Shown here one piece after another: positions 38,420-47,313 of a stretch of DNA of 64,000 nt; the first letter of the stretch is position 1; every line of letters starts with the position of its first letter. The DNA lies in NCBI RefSeq assembly GCF_030373185.1, contig NZ_JAUCZH010000002.1, forward strand, positions 1 through 64,000, in the 5' to 3' direction. The stretch is from Tabrizicola sp. (GTDB lineage: Bacteria; Pseudomonadota; Alphaproteobacteria; Rhodobacterales; Rhodobacteraceae). The notes beneath the pieces were generated by a model that was given only the letters and a program-made list of their open reading frames with translations, did no database searches and was not told the DNA's origin. The position numbers and the translations under genes are program-made.

Positions 38420-38935
38420 TCAGACCGCCCGCGCGCGTTCGCGCTTCAGCTTTTCCATCTTCCGAGTGATCATCTGCCGCTTCAGCGGTCCCAGATAATC
38501 AATGAACAGCTTGCCATCCAGATGGTCGATCTCGTGCTGCACACAGGTCGCCCAGATGCCCGCGAACTGGCGTTCCTGGTCCTGTCCGTCAAGATCCATC
38601 CAGCGGATGGTCACTTCGGCCGGGCGCTTGACCTCGGCGTATTGGTCGGGGATCGAAAGACAGCCCTCTTCGTAGACCGAGACATCTTCGGACGCCCAGA
38701 CCACACCGGGGTTGATCAGCACCATCGGCTCGGGCGGGCCGTCCTTGATGCAATCCATCACCAGCATGCGCTTCATCACGCCGACCTGCGGTGCGGCAAG
38801 GCCAATGCCGGGGGCGTCATACATCGTCTCAAGCATATCGTCCGCCAGAAGCCGCAGCTCTGGCGTGATTTCGGTCACGGGGTCGCAGACCTTCTTGAGG
38901 CGCGGATCAGGATGGATCAGGATAGAGCGGATCAT
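38420..38935 (-). CDS. def: Peptide deformylase, canonical copy
   Basis: Peptide deformylase removes the N-formyl group of newly made proteins. The 171-residue product is the most canonical of the three copies: GIGLAAPQVG at about 44-53, EGCLSIPDQYAEV and QHEIDHLDGKLFIDYL, with the metal ligands Cys and two His and the catalytic Glu. It is first in the def-def-def-fmt minus-strand set, separated from the second copy by 76 bases. Confidence 0.96.
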   Translation of the reverse strand: MIRSILIHPDPRLKKVCDPVTEITPELRLLADDMLETMYDAPGIGLAAPQVGVMKRMLVMDCIKDGPPEPMVLINPGVVWASEDVSVYEEGCLSIPDQYAEVKRPAEVTIRWMDLDGQDQERQFAGIWATCVQHEIDHLDGKLFIDYLGPLKRQMITRKMEKLKRERARAV

Positions 38936-39057
38936 GTGTTGCGATTTACGAAAGCCGGGCCATCAAGGCAAGGGGTTCGCGCCCCAAAGCCAAACTCTGC
39001 AGGCAGATTGCCTTTGCAGACGCAAATTCCAATCTGAAGGCCAATATCGGATCATGT

Positions 39058-39103
39058 TTCCGATTATCTCTGAATAAATGGGATGACATTCCGTTTATCT
39101 TTG
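39058..39103. repeat. Pair of 15-bp imperfect direct repeats before the PatB/MalY-like gene
   Basis: TTCCGATTATCTCTG (39058-39072) and TTCCGTTTATCTTTG (39089-39103) match at 13 of 15 positions and start 31 bases apart, about three helical turns. They lie 40 to 85 bases before the start codon in an AT-rich stretch, as expected for activator or repressor sites. Confidence 0.6.
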
Positions 39104-39142
39104 TCTACTCGGTATATCGTCCCCACCCAAAGAGAGCCCGTC

Positions 39143-40315
39143 ATGACCTTCGACACCCCGATCAACCGCGCCGGAACCCATTGCGTCAAATGGGACATGA
39201 TGGAATCCCTTTACGGCCTGTCGCCACGGGACGGGCTTGCGATGTGGGTTGCCGACATGGAGTTCCGCCCGCCTCAGGTTGTCCAGCAGGCGCTGGACAA
39301 GATGCTAGCCCATGGCGTCTACGGCTACTTCGGTGACGACCGCGCCTATCTGGAGGCGATCCGCTGGTGGATGCAGACGCGTCACGGCTGGACTGTGGAT
39401 CCAGAATGGATCTTCACCACCCACGGCCTTGTGAACGGCACAGCGCTGTGCGTTGACGCCTTCACCGCCCCCGGCGACGGGGTGATCCTGATGACGCCGG
39501 TCTATCACGCCTTTTCCCGGATCATCAAAGCCGCCGGGCGCGAGGCGGTGGAATGTCCGCTGGCGCTGGTGGACGGCGTGGCCCAACTGGATATCCCGGC
39601 ATGGGAAGCACGGCTGACCGGGCGCGAAAAACTGCTGATCCTGTGTTCCCCCCACAACCCCGGCGGCCGGGTCTGGACAGTGGCGGAATTGCAGGCCGTG
39701 GCCGATTTCTGTCAGCGCCATGACCTTGTTCTGCTATCGGACGAAATTCATCATGATCTGGTCTATCCGGGCCAGAAACACACCGTGATGCCAAATGCCG
39801 TGCCAGAGATTGCGGATCGGCTGATCATGATGACCGCCACCACCAAGACCTTCAACATCGCTGGCGCCCATATCGGCAACGTCATCATCTCGGACCCGGA
39901 GTTGCGCAAGACCTTTGCCAACAAGATGAACGCGATGGGCATTTCGCCCAACTCCTTCGGGATGCACATGGCGACGGCGGCCTATTCACCGGAAGGCGCG
40001 GCCTGGGTCGATGACCTGATGCACTACCTGGATGGCAACCGCCGCCTTTTTGACGAAGGCATCGCGCGGATTCCGGGCCTGCGATCCACCCCGCTGCAAT
40101 CCACCTATCTGGCTTGGGTCGATTTTTCCGGCACCGGAATGACCCCTGCCGAGGCGATTGACCGGGTTGAGAAGGTTGCAAAGATCGCCACCAACCATGG
40201 CGCCAGCTTTGGTGCGGGGGGTGAGACGTTCCTGCGCTTCAATCTGGCTTGCCCAAGGGCGCAGATCGCCGATGCGGTAGACCGGTTGCAACGGGCCTTT
40301 TCCGACCTGCAATGA
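39143..40315 (+). CDS. PatB/MalY-family PLP enzyme (putative C-S lyase)
   Basis: This 390-residue fold-type I aminotransferase-like enzyme resembles PatB/MalY cystathionine beta-lyases. It shows MWVADMEFRPPQVV near the start, YGYFGDD, PVYHAF, LCSPHNPGGRVWT, LLSDEIHHDLVY and the PLP lysine in TATTKTFNIAGAHIG. The likely activity is beta-elimination of cysteine conjugates or cystathionine, or transamination. ATG 39143 is preferred over a start 20 codons earlier. The stop overlaps the L,D-transpeptidase start. Confidence 0.88.
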   Translation: MTFDTPINRAGTHCVKWDMMESLYGLSPRDGLAMWVADMEFRPPQVVQQALDKMLAHGVYGYFGDDRAYLEAIRWWMQTRHGWTVDPEWIFTTHGLVNGTALCVDAFTAPGDGVILMTPVYHAFSRIIKAAGREAVECPLALVDGVAQLDIPAWEARLTGREKLLILCSPHNPGGRVWTVAELQAVADFCQRHDLVLLSDEIHHDLVYPGQKHTVMPNAVPEIADRLIMMTATTKTFNIAGAHIGNVIISDPELRKTFANKMNAMGISPNSFGMHMATAAYSPEGAAWVDDLMHYLDGNRRLFDEGIARIPGLRSTPLQSTYLAWVDFSGTGMTPAEAIDRVEKVAKIATNHGASFGAGGETFLRFNLACPRAQIADAVDRLQRAFSDLQ

Positions 40316-40851
40316 GGCGTCTCTTTCGCCTTCTTGCCTATCTGGCGCTGGTGGCGGCCCTTGGGCTGATCACCGCGTCCTTGTTCATGGCGCCGGAGAA
40401 GCTGGACAGCCCGCCGCCACCGCCGCTTTCGGGGCAGGTTGACCGGATCATCATCGAAAAGACCGCCCGCCGGATGCAGTTGATCCAGGACGGCAAGCCG
40501 GTGCGCAGTTATCAGATTTCGCTGGGGTTTTCCCCCGCCGGCGACAAGGAACGTCAGGGAGACGGGCGCACCCCGGAAGGCGAATTCACCATCGACCGGC
40601 GCAACGCCGAAAGCGCGTTTCACCTGTCGGTCGGCCTGAATTATCCCCGCCCCCAAGACCGCGCCCGTGCGGCGGCTGGCGGCTACAACCCCGGCGGCGA
40701 TATCTTCATCCACGGCCAGCCGAATGGCCTTGCCGAAGGGTTCAAGCTGCGCGGCGACTGGACGGCAGGTTGCATCGCCGTGACCAACGCCGAAATGCGT
40801 GAAATATGGGCTGTCACCCCGATCGGCACCAAAGTCGAGATCCGGCCATAG
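40312..40851 (+). CDS. L,D-transpeptidase family protein (YkuD domain)
   Basis: The 179-residue protein has an N-terminal membrane anchor (about 5-24), a Pro-rich linker and a YkuD catalytic domain: QGDGRTPEGEFTI, IFIHGQPNG (His134) and DWTAGCIAVTN with the active-site Cys154. Such enzymes make 3-3 peptidoglycan crosslinks or attach proteins to peptidoglycan. The usual SHGCIR motif is TAGCIA here, as in the YafK/ErfK-like branch. ATG 40312 overlaps the upstream stop. Confidence 0.9.
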   Translation: MRRLFRLLAYLALVAALGLITASLFMAPEKLDSPPPPPLSGQVDRIIIEKTARRMQLIQDGKPVRSYQISLGFSPAGDKERQGDGRTPEGEFTIDRRNAESAFHLSVGLNYPRPQDRARAAAGGYNPGGDIFIHGQPNGLAEGFKLRGDWTAGCIAVTNAEMREIWAVTPIGTKVEIRP

Positions 40852-40861
40852 GGCAGCTCGC

Positions 40862-41215
40862 TCAAGCCCGGGGCAGCAAGGCCACCGGCGCGTTTTCATC
40901 CCGCCAGAAATCCAGCGCCGCACGGTCGGCCACCGCCGTCGCCCGTTTGAAGTCGCAGACCAGTTCGCCGTTCTCGATGCTGCTGGCGACTATCAGGCAT
41001 TGGAACACATGGCGTGACCCGTCGTAGACATCGACCAAACCGCGCAATTTGCCCGGCGAAAGGTCGGCATCCAGTGCAAAACCATCATGCCAAAAGCGAA
41101 GCACCGGAAAGACCGCATCGCCTACCTGCACCCGCAGCCGCGACTTGCGCTTCTGTTCTTTCTTGCGGGCGGCTTCCAAGCCTTCCCGCACTTCCTTTGG
41201 CAGAAACTCAAGCAT
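40862..41215 (-). CDS. Unrecognised small protein, possibly PilZ-like
   Basis: The 117-residue product has a basic helical start (KEVREGLEAARKKEQKRKSRLRV) and then a beta-rich domain: GDAVFPVLRFWHDGFALDAD, GLVDVYDGSRHVFQCLIV. The RxxxR-like basic region before a beta barrel faintly recalls PilZ domains, but the second PilZ motif is not clear, so no ligand is claimed. ATG 41215 is chosen over an upstream start. It converges with the L,D-transpeptidase gene. Confidence 0.75.
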   Translation of the reverse strand: MLEFLPKEVREGLEAARKKEQKRKSRLRVQVGDAVFPVLRFWHDGFALDADLSPGKLRGLVDVYDGSRHVFQCLIVASSIENGELVCDFKRATAVADRAALDFWRDENAPVALLPRA

Positions 41216-41435
41216 TGGCAGACCTCGCTTGTGCTGTGAACCAGTCTGGAGCCTGACAGGCAAAAATCAAGCTGCATCAATGATATTGCCCATGTGTAAA
41301 CAGAAGATGTCCGGAAAAGCGCGCGGGAGGGCAACCCTCGGTTGATTGCCGCGCCTGGAAAACTGATCCGGGGCAAATGCATGCCACCAACAGGCCATAC
41401 TTGCGAATCGCTTCAGGCACAGAAATAGCGGGGGG

Positions 41436-42335
41436 ATGATCCTTGCCCTTGCCATGATCCTTGATGCCCTCCTTGGCGAACCCCGTTTCCTGTGGGACCG
41501 GGTGCCGCATCCGGCGGTGCTGATGGGCCGCCTTGTCGGCCTTTGTGACCGCCGCTTCAACCGGGGCCAGTCGCTGAAGGCGCGGGGGGTGCTGGTCACG
41601 CTGGCGCTGTTGGCCGTCGGGCTGGCGGTCGGATGGGTGATCCAGATCCTGCCGGATCATGGCGTGGTCGAGGTTGGGATGCTGGCGATCCTGCTGGCGC
41701 AGAAAAGCCTTGTCGAACATGTCCGCGCGGTGGCTACGGGGCTGCGGCGGTCGCTGGCTGACGGCCGTGCGGCGGTGGCGATGATCGTGGGGCGTGACAC
41801 TGGCCAGATGACCGGGCCGGATGTGGCCCGCGCCGCCATCGAAAGTGCGGCCGAAAACCTGTCGGATGGCGTTGTGGCCCCGGTGTTCTGGTATCTGGTT
41901 CTGGGTCTGCCGGGGATCGTCGCCTACAAGCTGATCAACACCGCTGACAGCATGATCGGTCACATGACGCCGCGATACCGCGAATTCGGCTGGGCCTCGG
42001 CGCGGCTCGATGATGTGCTGAACCTTATCCCGGCGCGGCTGACCGCGCTTCTGATCGCCTTGACCCATGGCTGGGTCGATCCTGCCCCGATCCTGCGCGA
42101 CGCGCCCAAGCATCGCAGCCCGAACGCCGGCTGGCCCGAAAGCGCGCTGGCCCCGGTTCTGAACGTCGCCCTTTCCGGGCCGCGCAGCTATGACGGCATC
42201 CGCAAGGACTACCCTTGGGTATGGCCCGAAGGCCGCCGCGACCCCGGACCGGATGACATTGACGCCGCCGCCAACGCGCTTTGGCGGGTCTGGGTGGCGC
42301 TGCTGGCAGTTGCTGTTCTGACGGCCCTTTTCTAG
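41436..42335 (+). CDS. cobD: Adenosylcobinamide-phosphate synthase (CobD/CbiB)
   Basis: This integral membrane enzyme attaches aminopropanol phosphate to adenosylcobyric acid in B12 synthesis. The 299-residue product has several hydrophobic helices and the family blocks LDALLGEPRFLWDRVPHPAV, IVGRDTGQM, AIESAAENLSDGVVAPVFWY and YKLINTADSMIGH. GGGGGG precedes the ATG. The 172-base leader upstream was examined for a cobalamin riboswitch and none was found. Together with the PduO adenosyltransferase at 5.5 kb it indicates B12 synthesis or salvage. Confidence 0.93.
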   Translation: MILALAMILDALLGEPRFLWDRVPHPAVLMGRLVGLCDRRFNRGQSLKARGVLVTLALLAVGLAVGWVIQILPDHGVVEVGMLAILLAQKSLVEHVRAVATGLRRSLADGRAAVAMIVGRDTGQMTGPDVARAAIESAAENLSDGVVAPVFWYLVLGLPGIVAYKLINTADSMIGHMTPRYREFGWASARLDDVLNLIPARLTALLIALTHGWVDPAPILRDAPKHRSPNAGWPESALAPVLNVALSGPRSYDGIRKDYPWVWPEGRRDPGPDDIDAAANALWRVWVALLAVAVLTALF

Positions 42336-42359
42336 GGTCAGCCCAACACCGGAGAGATC

Positions 42360-43520
42360 ATGCGCGCCGTCACCCTGTTTGCCCTGCTTCTTTCCGCCCC
42401 AGCCTATGCCGCGCCTTGCGGGGGTGACTTCGACGCCTTCCTGACCGCGATGAAGGCCGAGGCCATCGCCGCTGGCACCCCTGCGGACAAGGCCGCCGCC
42501 TTCTTTTCCGGGGCGCGGCAGGATGAAAAGGTGCTGAAGGCCGACCGCAGCCAAGGCGTGTTCCGCAAGCCCTTCCTTGAATTCTCGCAAAGCCTGATCT
42601 CGAAAGGCCGACTTGCCACCGCACAGGCCAAGTCAGCCGAGTTTGACGCGATCTTTGCCCGGGCAGAGGCGGAATACGGCGTCAGCCGTGGCGTCTTGCT
42701 GGCCTTTTGGGCCTTCGAGACCGATTTCGGCAAGGTTCAGGGCGACTTCAACACCCGCAACGCGCTTCTTACGCTTGCGCATGATTGCCGGCGCCCAGAC
42801 CTGTTTCAGCCGCAGGTTCTGGCAGCAGCGCAACTTTTCGCGCTGGACGAGCTTGATCTTGACACCACCGGCGCATGGGCGGGCGAAATCGGCATGGTCC
42901 AGATGCTGCCGAAGGATATTCTGGAACGCGGCGTTGATGGCGATGGCGACGGGCTGGTGATGCTGAAGACCTCGCCTGCCGATGCGATCCTGTCCGGGGC
43001 GCGGATGCTGCAACATCACGGCTGGCGCGCGGGTGAACCTTGGCTGGCCGAGGTGACGCTGCCCGCAGGGTTCGACTGGGCGTTGACCGGGCTGGAAACC
43101 GAACGCCCGACCGAAGATTGGGCGGCGCTGGGGGTGATCCCGCGTGATGGGGAGCTGGCGCCGGGGCTTTCGGCCTCAGTCCTGTTGCCGCAAGGGCGCA
43201 AGGGACCGGCCTTTCTGGTCTACCCGAATTTCCGGACATTCTTTGAATGGAACCAAAGTTTTGTCTACGTCACCACCGCCGCCTATTTCGCAACCCGGAT
43301 AGAAGGCGCTGGCCCCTATATCGCTGGGAACCCCGACCCGATGCTGGGCCTTGAAGACATGAAGGCGCTCCAGGAAAAGCTGGCCGCGCGGGGCCATGAC
43401 GTTGGCAAGATCGACGGCATCCTTGGCGCAGGCACCAGGAGCGCGGTACAGAAAGAACAGCTCCGGCTGGGTCTGGCGGCCGATGGCTGGCCGACACGCG
43501 CCCTTCTGGAGGCGCTGTGA
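42360..43520 (+). CDS. Lytic murein transglycosylase with C-terminal peptidoglycan-binding domain
   Basis: The 386-residue periplasmic protein has a signal peptide (ending AYA), an MltB-type SLT_2 domain with catalytic Glu120 in LLAFWAFETDFG, GEIGMVQMLPKDIL, and a C-terminal PG_binding_1 domain (GLEDMKALQEKLAARGHDVGKIDGI). It cleaves glycan strands with formation of anhydromuramic ends. GGAGAG precedes ATG 42360. It shares a TGATG junction with the downstream glycosyltransferase gene. Confidence 0.93.
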   Translation: MRAVTLFALLLSAPAYAAPCGGDFDAFLTAMKAEAIAAGTPADKAAAFFSGARQDEKVLKADRSQGVFRKPFLEFSQSLISKGRLATAQAKSAEFDAIFARAEAEYGVSRGVLLAFWAFETDFGKVQGDFNTRNALLTLAHDCRRPDLFQPQVLAAAQLFALDELDLDTTGAWAGEIGMVQMLPKDILERGVDGDGDGLVMLKTSPADAILSGARMLQHHGWRAGEPWLAEVTLPAGFDWALTGLETERPTEDWAALGVIPRDGELAPGLSASVLLPQGRKGPAFLVYPNFRTFFEWNQSFVYVTTAAYFATRIEGAGPYIAGNPDPMLGLEDMKALQEKLAARGHDVGKIDGILGAGTRSAVQKEQLRLGLAADGWPTRALLEAL

Positions 43521-44425
43521 TGGGCAGTTGGGGTCTTGTCACCACGGTAAAGGCACCTGAGGAGCAAATCCTAGCCTTTGTCGCACATCACCTTGGGCTG
43601 GGTGCCTCACGCCTCTGGCTCTATTTTGACGACCCGGACGATCCGGCCTTTGAACGCGTCGCCAAACTGCCCCGCGTAACCGCCACCCGCTGCACCGACT
43701 GGTATTGGGCCATGCGTGGCGGGCGCCATGAACAACACCAGAACCGGCAGGCCCGCAACGCGCGCCACACCCAACGCAAGTGCAAGCTGGACTGGCTTGG
43801 GCATATCGACGTTGACGAATTCCTGCATGCCGCCCGGCCCGTGTCGGAGATACTGGGCGCAATTCCCCCTGACATTCCAAATGTTCTGATGGAATCCTTC
43901 GAGGCAATGCACACACCCGATCTGCCCGATGACATCTTTACGGCCCGTCATTTCCGCGGCCCGCTGCATCGCCAACACCGAGACCTGCATTCTGCCATTT
44001 TCGGGCCAGCGGCGGTTGCGCTTCCGAAAGGCAGCCTTGCCCACGCGATCGGCAAAAGCTTTTGTCGACCGGCCGTAAAGGGATTGGCCATCCGCCTTCA
44101 TGAAGTCTTCTTGAACAAGGAACGGCTCCGCAGCCAGTTTCATCCTGAATTGCGGGTTCTGCACTTTCACGCTCAGGATCCGGTCGCATGGCGTCGCGCC
44201 CTGCCTTTCCGGTTGGTCAGCGGCGCCTACCATCACCCGATAGAACGCCCGCTTCAGGCCTTTCTGACTGACGCGAGTGATGAGGTCATTGACCAGTTCT
44301 ATGAAGCGGCCATGACCCTGACGCCCGAAAAAATCGATCTTCTGATGGCGCATGACAGGCTTGTCACCGCTAACCTTACCCTGCGCGCCAAGGTTCAGGA
44401 TCTGTTGGCAGGCCGCCTTGGCTGA
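43520..44425 (+). CDS. Glycosyltransferase family 2-like protein
   Basis: The 301-residue product resembles the Glyco_tranf_2_4 group: WGLVTTVKAPEEQILAFVAHHLGLGA at the start, LYFDDPDDP, the nucleotide-sugar site WLGHIDVDEFL and a C-terminal region with LHFHAQDPVAWRRALPFR. A surface polysaccharide or lipid-linked sugar is the likely acceptor, but neither donor nor acceptor can be read. The start overlaps the lytic transglycosylase stop; GTG 43517 is an alternative. Confidence 0.82.
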   Translation: MGSWGLVTTVKAPEEQILAFVAHHLGLGASRLWLYFDDPDDPAFERVAKLPRVTATRCTDWYWAMRGGRHEQHQNRQARNARHTQRKCKLDWLGHIDVDEFLHAARPVSEILGAIPPDIPNVLMESFEAMHTPDLPDDIFTARHFRGPLHRQHRDLHSAIFGPAAVALPKGSLAHAIGKSFCRPAVKGLAIRLHEVFLNKERLRSQFHPELRVLHFHAQDPVAWRRALPFRLVSGAYHHPIERPLQAFLTDASDEVIDQFYEAAMTLTPEKIDLLMAHDRLVTANLTLRAKVQDLLAGRLG

Positions 44426-44431
44426 CAGCCA

Positions 44432-44815
44432 CTAAGCCGTATTCACCAGCATCAACGCGGCGCGGCGGAAGGTGGCCATTATCTCGCCACGCTCGTTTTC
44501 CGCGACGCTGGTTTCACGCATCGCACGGTCCATCACGGCCAGCCAGTCTTCGGCATCCTGCTGGCGGATTTCGACATGCGCGTGGATCTCGCGCAGGTTC
44601 ATGTGGCCGTGGCGTTCGTGATAGTAGCGCCGCCCGCCGAAAAAACCGCAGAGAAATTCGAACTGTGCCGGGCGAACGTGCGAAAGGCCGTGGCCCTTCA
44701 GGTGCATTTCCATGATCGCGCGGCCCTGTGGCAGGGTCTCGATCAGGTCGTAGAAATGATCGACAAGGTCATGAACCTTGTCCTCTCCTCCGATCCTGTC
44801 GATCATTGGTTTCAT
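44432..44815 (-). CDS. Truncated haemoglobin-like protein
   Basis: A 127-residue globin with the group II truncated pattern: IGGEDKVHDLVDHFYDLIETL, FEFLCGFFGGRRYYHERHGH and REIHAHVEI, in which His78 is the likely proximal haem ligand, followed by WLAVMDRAM. It begins 4 bases after the tdm stop (ATG 44815), so it is in the tdm operon. Such globins bind oxygen or nitric oxide. A role in supplying or guarding oxygen-dependent amine demethylation is inference. Confidence 0.88.
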   Translation of the reverse strand: MKPMIDRIGGEDKVHDLVDHFYDLIETLPQGRAIMEMHLKGHGLSHVRPAQFEFLCGFFGGRRYYHERHGHMNLREIHAHVEIRQQDAEDWLAVMDRAMRETSVAENERGEIMATFRRAALMLVNTA

Positions 44816-44819
44816 GGCG

Positions 44820-47198
44820 TCAGCTTTGCGGGCGGGTCTTCTTCGGGTCGTAATGTGATAGCGGCACGATGACGGCGGGCAGGCGCTTTTGCTGGCCGTC
44901 CAGCTTGCCGACCTCCAGCGCGGTGCCAACTGCGGCGTGCGCCACATCAACCCGCGCCAGCGCGATGTTCTTGCCCAGTAGCGGCGAGCGGACTGAGGAT
45001 GTCACCTCACCAATCTGCGCGCGCCCGATGTGCAGGCAGTCGCCATGCCCGACATCGACATTGGCGTCGATCTCCAGCCCGACAAACTTGCGGCTTGGAT
45101 GTTCCTTCCGCCGGATCAGCGCCTCACGGCCGATAAAGTCATCGGTTTTGGATTTCAGCGGCACGGTAAAACCGATCCCGGCCTCGAACGGGTCGGTCTG
45201 GTCGCTGAAGTCGTAACCTGCAAAGATCAACCCGGCCTCGATCCGCACCATGTCCAGCGCGGCAAGGCCCATGGGGCGCAGGCCCAGATCCTCGCCATTG
45301 GCCCAGACGGCGTCATAGACCGCGCTGCCGTCCTTGGGGTGGCAAAAGATCTCAAAGCCCAACTCGCCGGTATAGCCGGTCCGTGACACCACAACCGGTG
45401 CGCCCGCTGGCCCACCAAGGCGACCAATGGTGAAGCGGAACCAGCCCAACTCCTCGATCGTCGGCTGGTGCGGCGCGGTCCAGATCATGCGCTTGATGAT
45501 CTCGCGGCTGTTCGGGCCTTGAACGGCAAGGTTGTGCAACTGGTCGGTGCTGCTGCGCACCATCGCGTTCAGGCCCAGCTTTTCCGCCTGCTCCCTGATC
45601 CAGACCCCGCCGTAATCATCGCCGCCGATCCAGCGGAACTGGTCACGGCCCAGACGGAAGGCGGTGCCGTCGTCGATCATCCCGCCGTGGTCGTAGCACA
45701 TGGCGGAATAGACCACCTGGCCCTGCGAAAGCTTCTTCATGTCGCGGGTCAGCACCCAGTTCATCAGGGCTTCCGCATCCGGGCCGGTCACCTCGAACTT
45801 GCGCAGGGGCGACAGGTCAAGCACCACGGCGGCCTGACGGCAGGCCCAGTATTCCTCAAGCGCACCATTCGACGAATAGGCCTGTGGCAGCCAATAACCC
45901 TTGTATTCGACCACATTGCGGGTTTTCTGGCTGATCCGATCGTGGAAGGCAGTTTCCTTGGTCATCTTCGGCTCCGACTCCGGCGTGGGGCGATAGGCAA
46001 TGGAACGGCTGAATTTCTCGGCGCCGGAATAGGTGCGGACGTGGATGTCCGACAGATACCAGCCGTTCGCAGGCGAGGTGTCATCCGGGCAGGCCGAGTT
46101 GACGCAGACGATATCGGTCAGCGCACGGAACAGCACATAGTCGCCGGGGCGGGACCACGGCTCGTCACTGATCAAGACGCCATGTGAATCAATGTTCGTA
46201 TTGAAGAACAGGTTGACCGCCATCCAGCCGGGGCGCGGGTCGACGCCATGTTTGGCAAGCGCCTTGTTGAAGTTGTCGGAACAGTTGATGTGGCCGGGAT
46301 AGCCGATGTCGTCGTAATACTTCGACGCGCAGGCCATGGCAAAGGCGTCATGGCGGCCCACGGTATCCTGTACCACCTCGACCAGCGGCACCCAGTCCTG
46401 ATCGAAGTATTTCGAATGGAGGCCGGGCATCGAATAGGCATGCCCCATCAAGGTGCGGCTGGTCGTCACGTCCAGCGCATGCTGGATTCCCTTGTCAAGC
46501 TTGCGGGCATCAAAGCATTGAAAATCAGTGCATTGCCGACCATCGACGTCAAGGATCTGGATATAGTCCCCGGCCTTGACGAAGTAGCTTTCCGCCGTGG
46601 CCGACTTTACCCGCAGATCAAGGATCGGGTCGGCCAAGGGGTCCGGCAGATCATGGTTGCCGATCATCCGGGGCTTGGCGCGCTGGACCAGCAGGGTCAG
46701 TGGCGTCGCGGTATCCTGTGCCTCGGGGGCCATCGGCAGACCGGGGGCGGCAACGACAAGCCAGCCGTCATCCATCGCCGTTAGTTCGGCCCGCGCGCCG
46801 GGGGGCGTGTCAGGACCAAACAGCCGCAGCCCCCCGGCCTTGCCCAAATCAATGTGGCGTTGCGTCAGGCCACGGCGCAGCCGCGCCAGCCCTTCGCCCG
46901 CAGCATCCCCCAGCGCAAGCATCGCCTTCAGCCCTTCGGCGGTAGAATTCGGCGCCTGACCAAGAATGGCGGCATCAATCCGGCCATCCTGCGCTGCGGC
47001 CACAAGTTCGGCAGGCTGACCGCCTTCGTCATTCACAAGGGTCAGCCGATCTCCGGTCATCAGTTGCAAAAGCGTAGCACCGCCGCCCGGAATCACATGG
47101 CGCTCTTGCCCGTGGTGGCGCGAGAAACCTTGCGGTGTCAGAATCCGGCTCGGGCGTGGCGGGCCGGGATTGACCATCGGATAGGCAGTATCGAGCAT
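44820..47198 (-). CDS. tdm: Trimethylamine N-oxide demethylase (Tdm)
   Basis: Tdm splits TMAO to dimethylamine and formaldehyde. The 792-residue protein is a fusion typical of Tdm: an N-terminal DUF1989 region (about 60-395; VDGRQCTDFQCFDARK, PGHINCSDNFNKAL, VCVNSACPDD, Cys-rich and expected to bind metal) and a C-terminal GcvT/tetrahydrofolate-binding domain (about 405-792; NLAVQGPNSREI, VVSRTGYTGELGFEIF, GLRPMGLAALDMVRIEAGL). The folate domain captures the released formaldehyde. GGGGAA precedes ATG 47198. The upstream region has a CTTGT-N6-ACAAG dyad also found before dmmD and tmm. It is followed by the globin gene. Confidence 0.88.
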   Translation of the reverse strand: MLDTAYPMVNPGPPRPSRILTPQGFSRHHGQERHVIPGGGATLLQLMTGDRLTLVNDEGGQPAELVAAAQDGRIDAAILGQAPNSTAEGLKAMLALGDAAGEGLARLRRGLTQRHIDLGKAGGLRLFGPDTPPGARAELTAMDDGWLVVAAPGLPMAPEAQDTATPLTLLVQRAKPRMIGNHDLPDPLADPILDLRVKSATAESYFVKAGDYIQILDVDGRQCTDFQCFDARKLDKGIQHALDVTTSRTLMGHAYSMPGLHSKYFDQDWVPLVEVVQDTVGRHDAFAMACASKYYDDIGYPGHINCSDNFNKALAKHGVDPRPGWMAVNLFFNTNIDSHGVLISDEPWSRPGDYVLFRALTDIVCVNSACPDDTSPANGWYLSDIHVRTYSGAEKFSRSIAYRPTPESEPKMTKETAFHDRISQKTRNVVEYKGYWLPQAYSSNGALEEYWACRQAAVVLDLSPLRKFEVTGPDAEALMNWVLTRDMKKLSQGQVVYSAMCYDHGGMIDDGTAFRLGRDQFRWIGGDDYGGVWIREQAEKLGLNAMVRSSTDQLHNLAVQGPNSREIIKRMIWTAPHQPTIEELGWFRFTIGRLGGPAGAPVVVSRTGYTGELGFEIFCHPKDGSAVYDAVWANGEDLGLRPMGLAALDMVRIEAGLIFAGYDFSDQTDPFEAGIGFTVPLKSKTDDFIGREALIRRKEHPSRKFVGLEIDANVDVGHGDCLHIGRAQIGEVTSSVRSPLLGKNIALARVDVAHAAVGTALEVGKLDGQQKRLPAVIVPLSHYDPKKTRPQS

Positions 47199-47244
47199 GG
47201 TTTTCCCCGAAGATGCAGCAACGGCATTTTTAACAAGGATAAAA

Positions 47245-47262
47245 CTTGTTCATTCACAAGAA
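47245..47262. promoter_or_regulatory. Candidate operator before tdm (CTTGT-N6-ACAAG)
   Basis: Plus-strand CTTGT (47245-47249) and ACAAG (47256-47260) form a perfect inverted repeat; on the minus strand it reads TTCTTGTGAATGAACAAG. A second ACAAG at 47233-47237 adds another half-site. It lies in the 115-base gap between divergent tdm and the EamA gene and matches the elements before dmmD and tmm. Confidence 0.55.
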
Positions 47263-47313
47263 TAGCGACAGGCTAAGCCTGACACAAGCGCCGCAACGGC
47301 GGAAGGCAAGAAA

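Noticed and set aside
41264-41435. Cobalamin riboswitch before cobD
   Set aside because: The leader has a GCCACC stretch and a small GAGGG/CCCTC hairpin but not the conserved B12-box context or the multi-stem core expected for the element.
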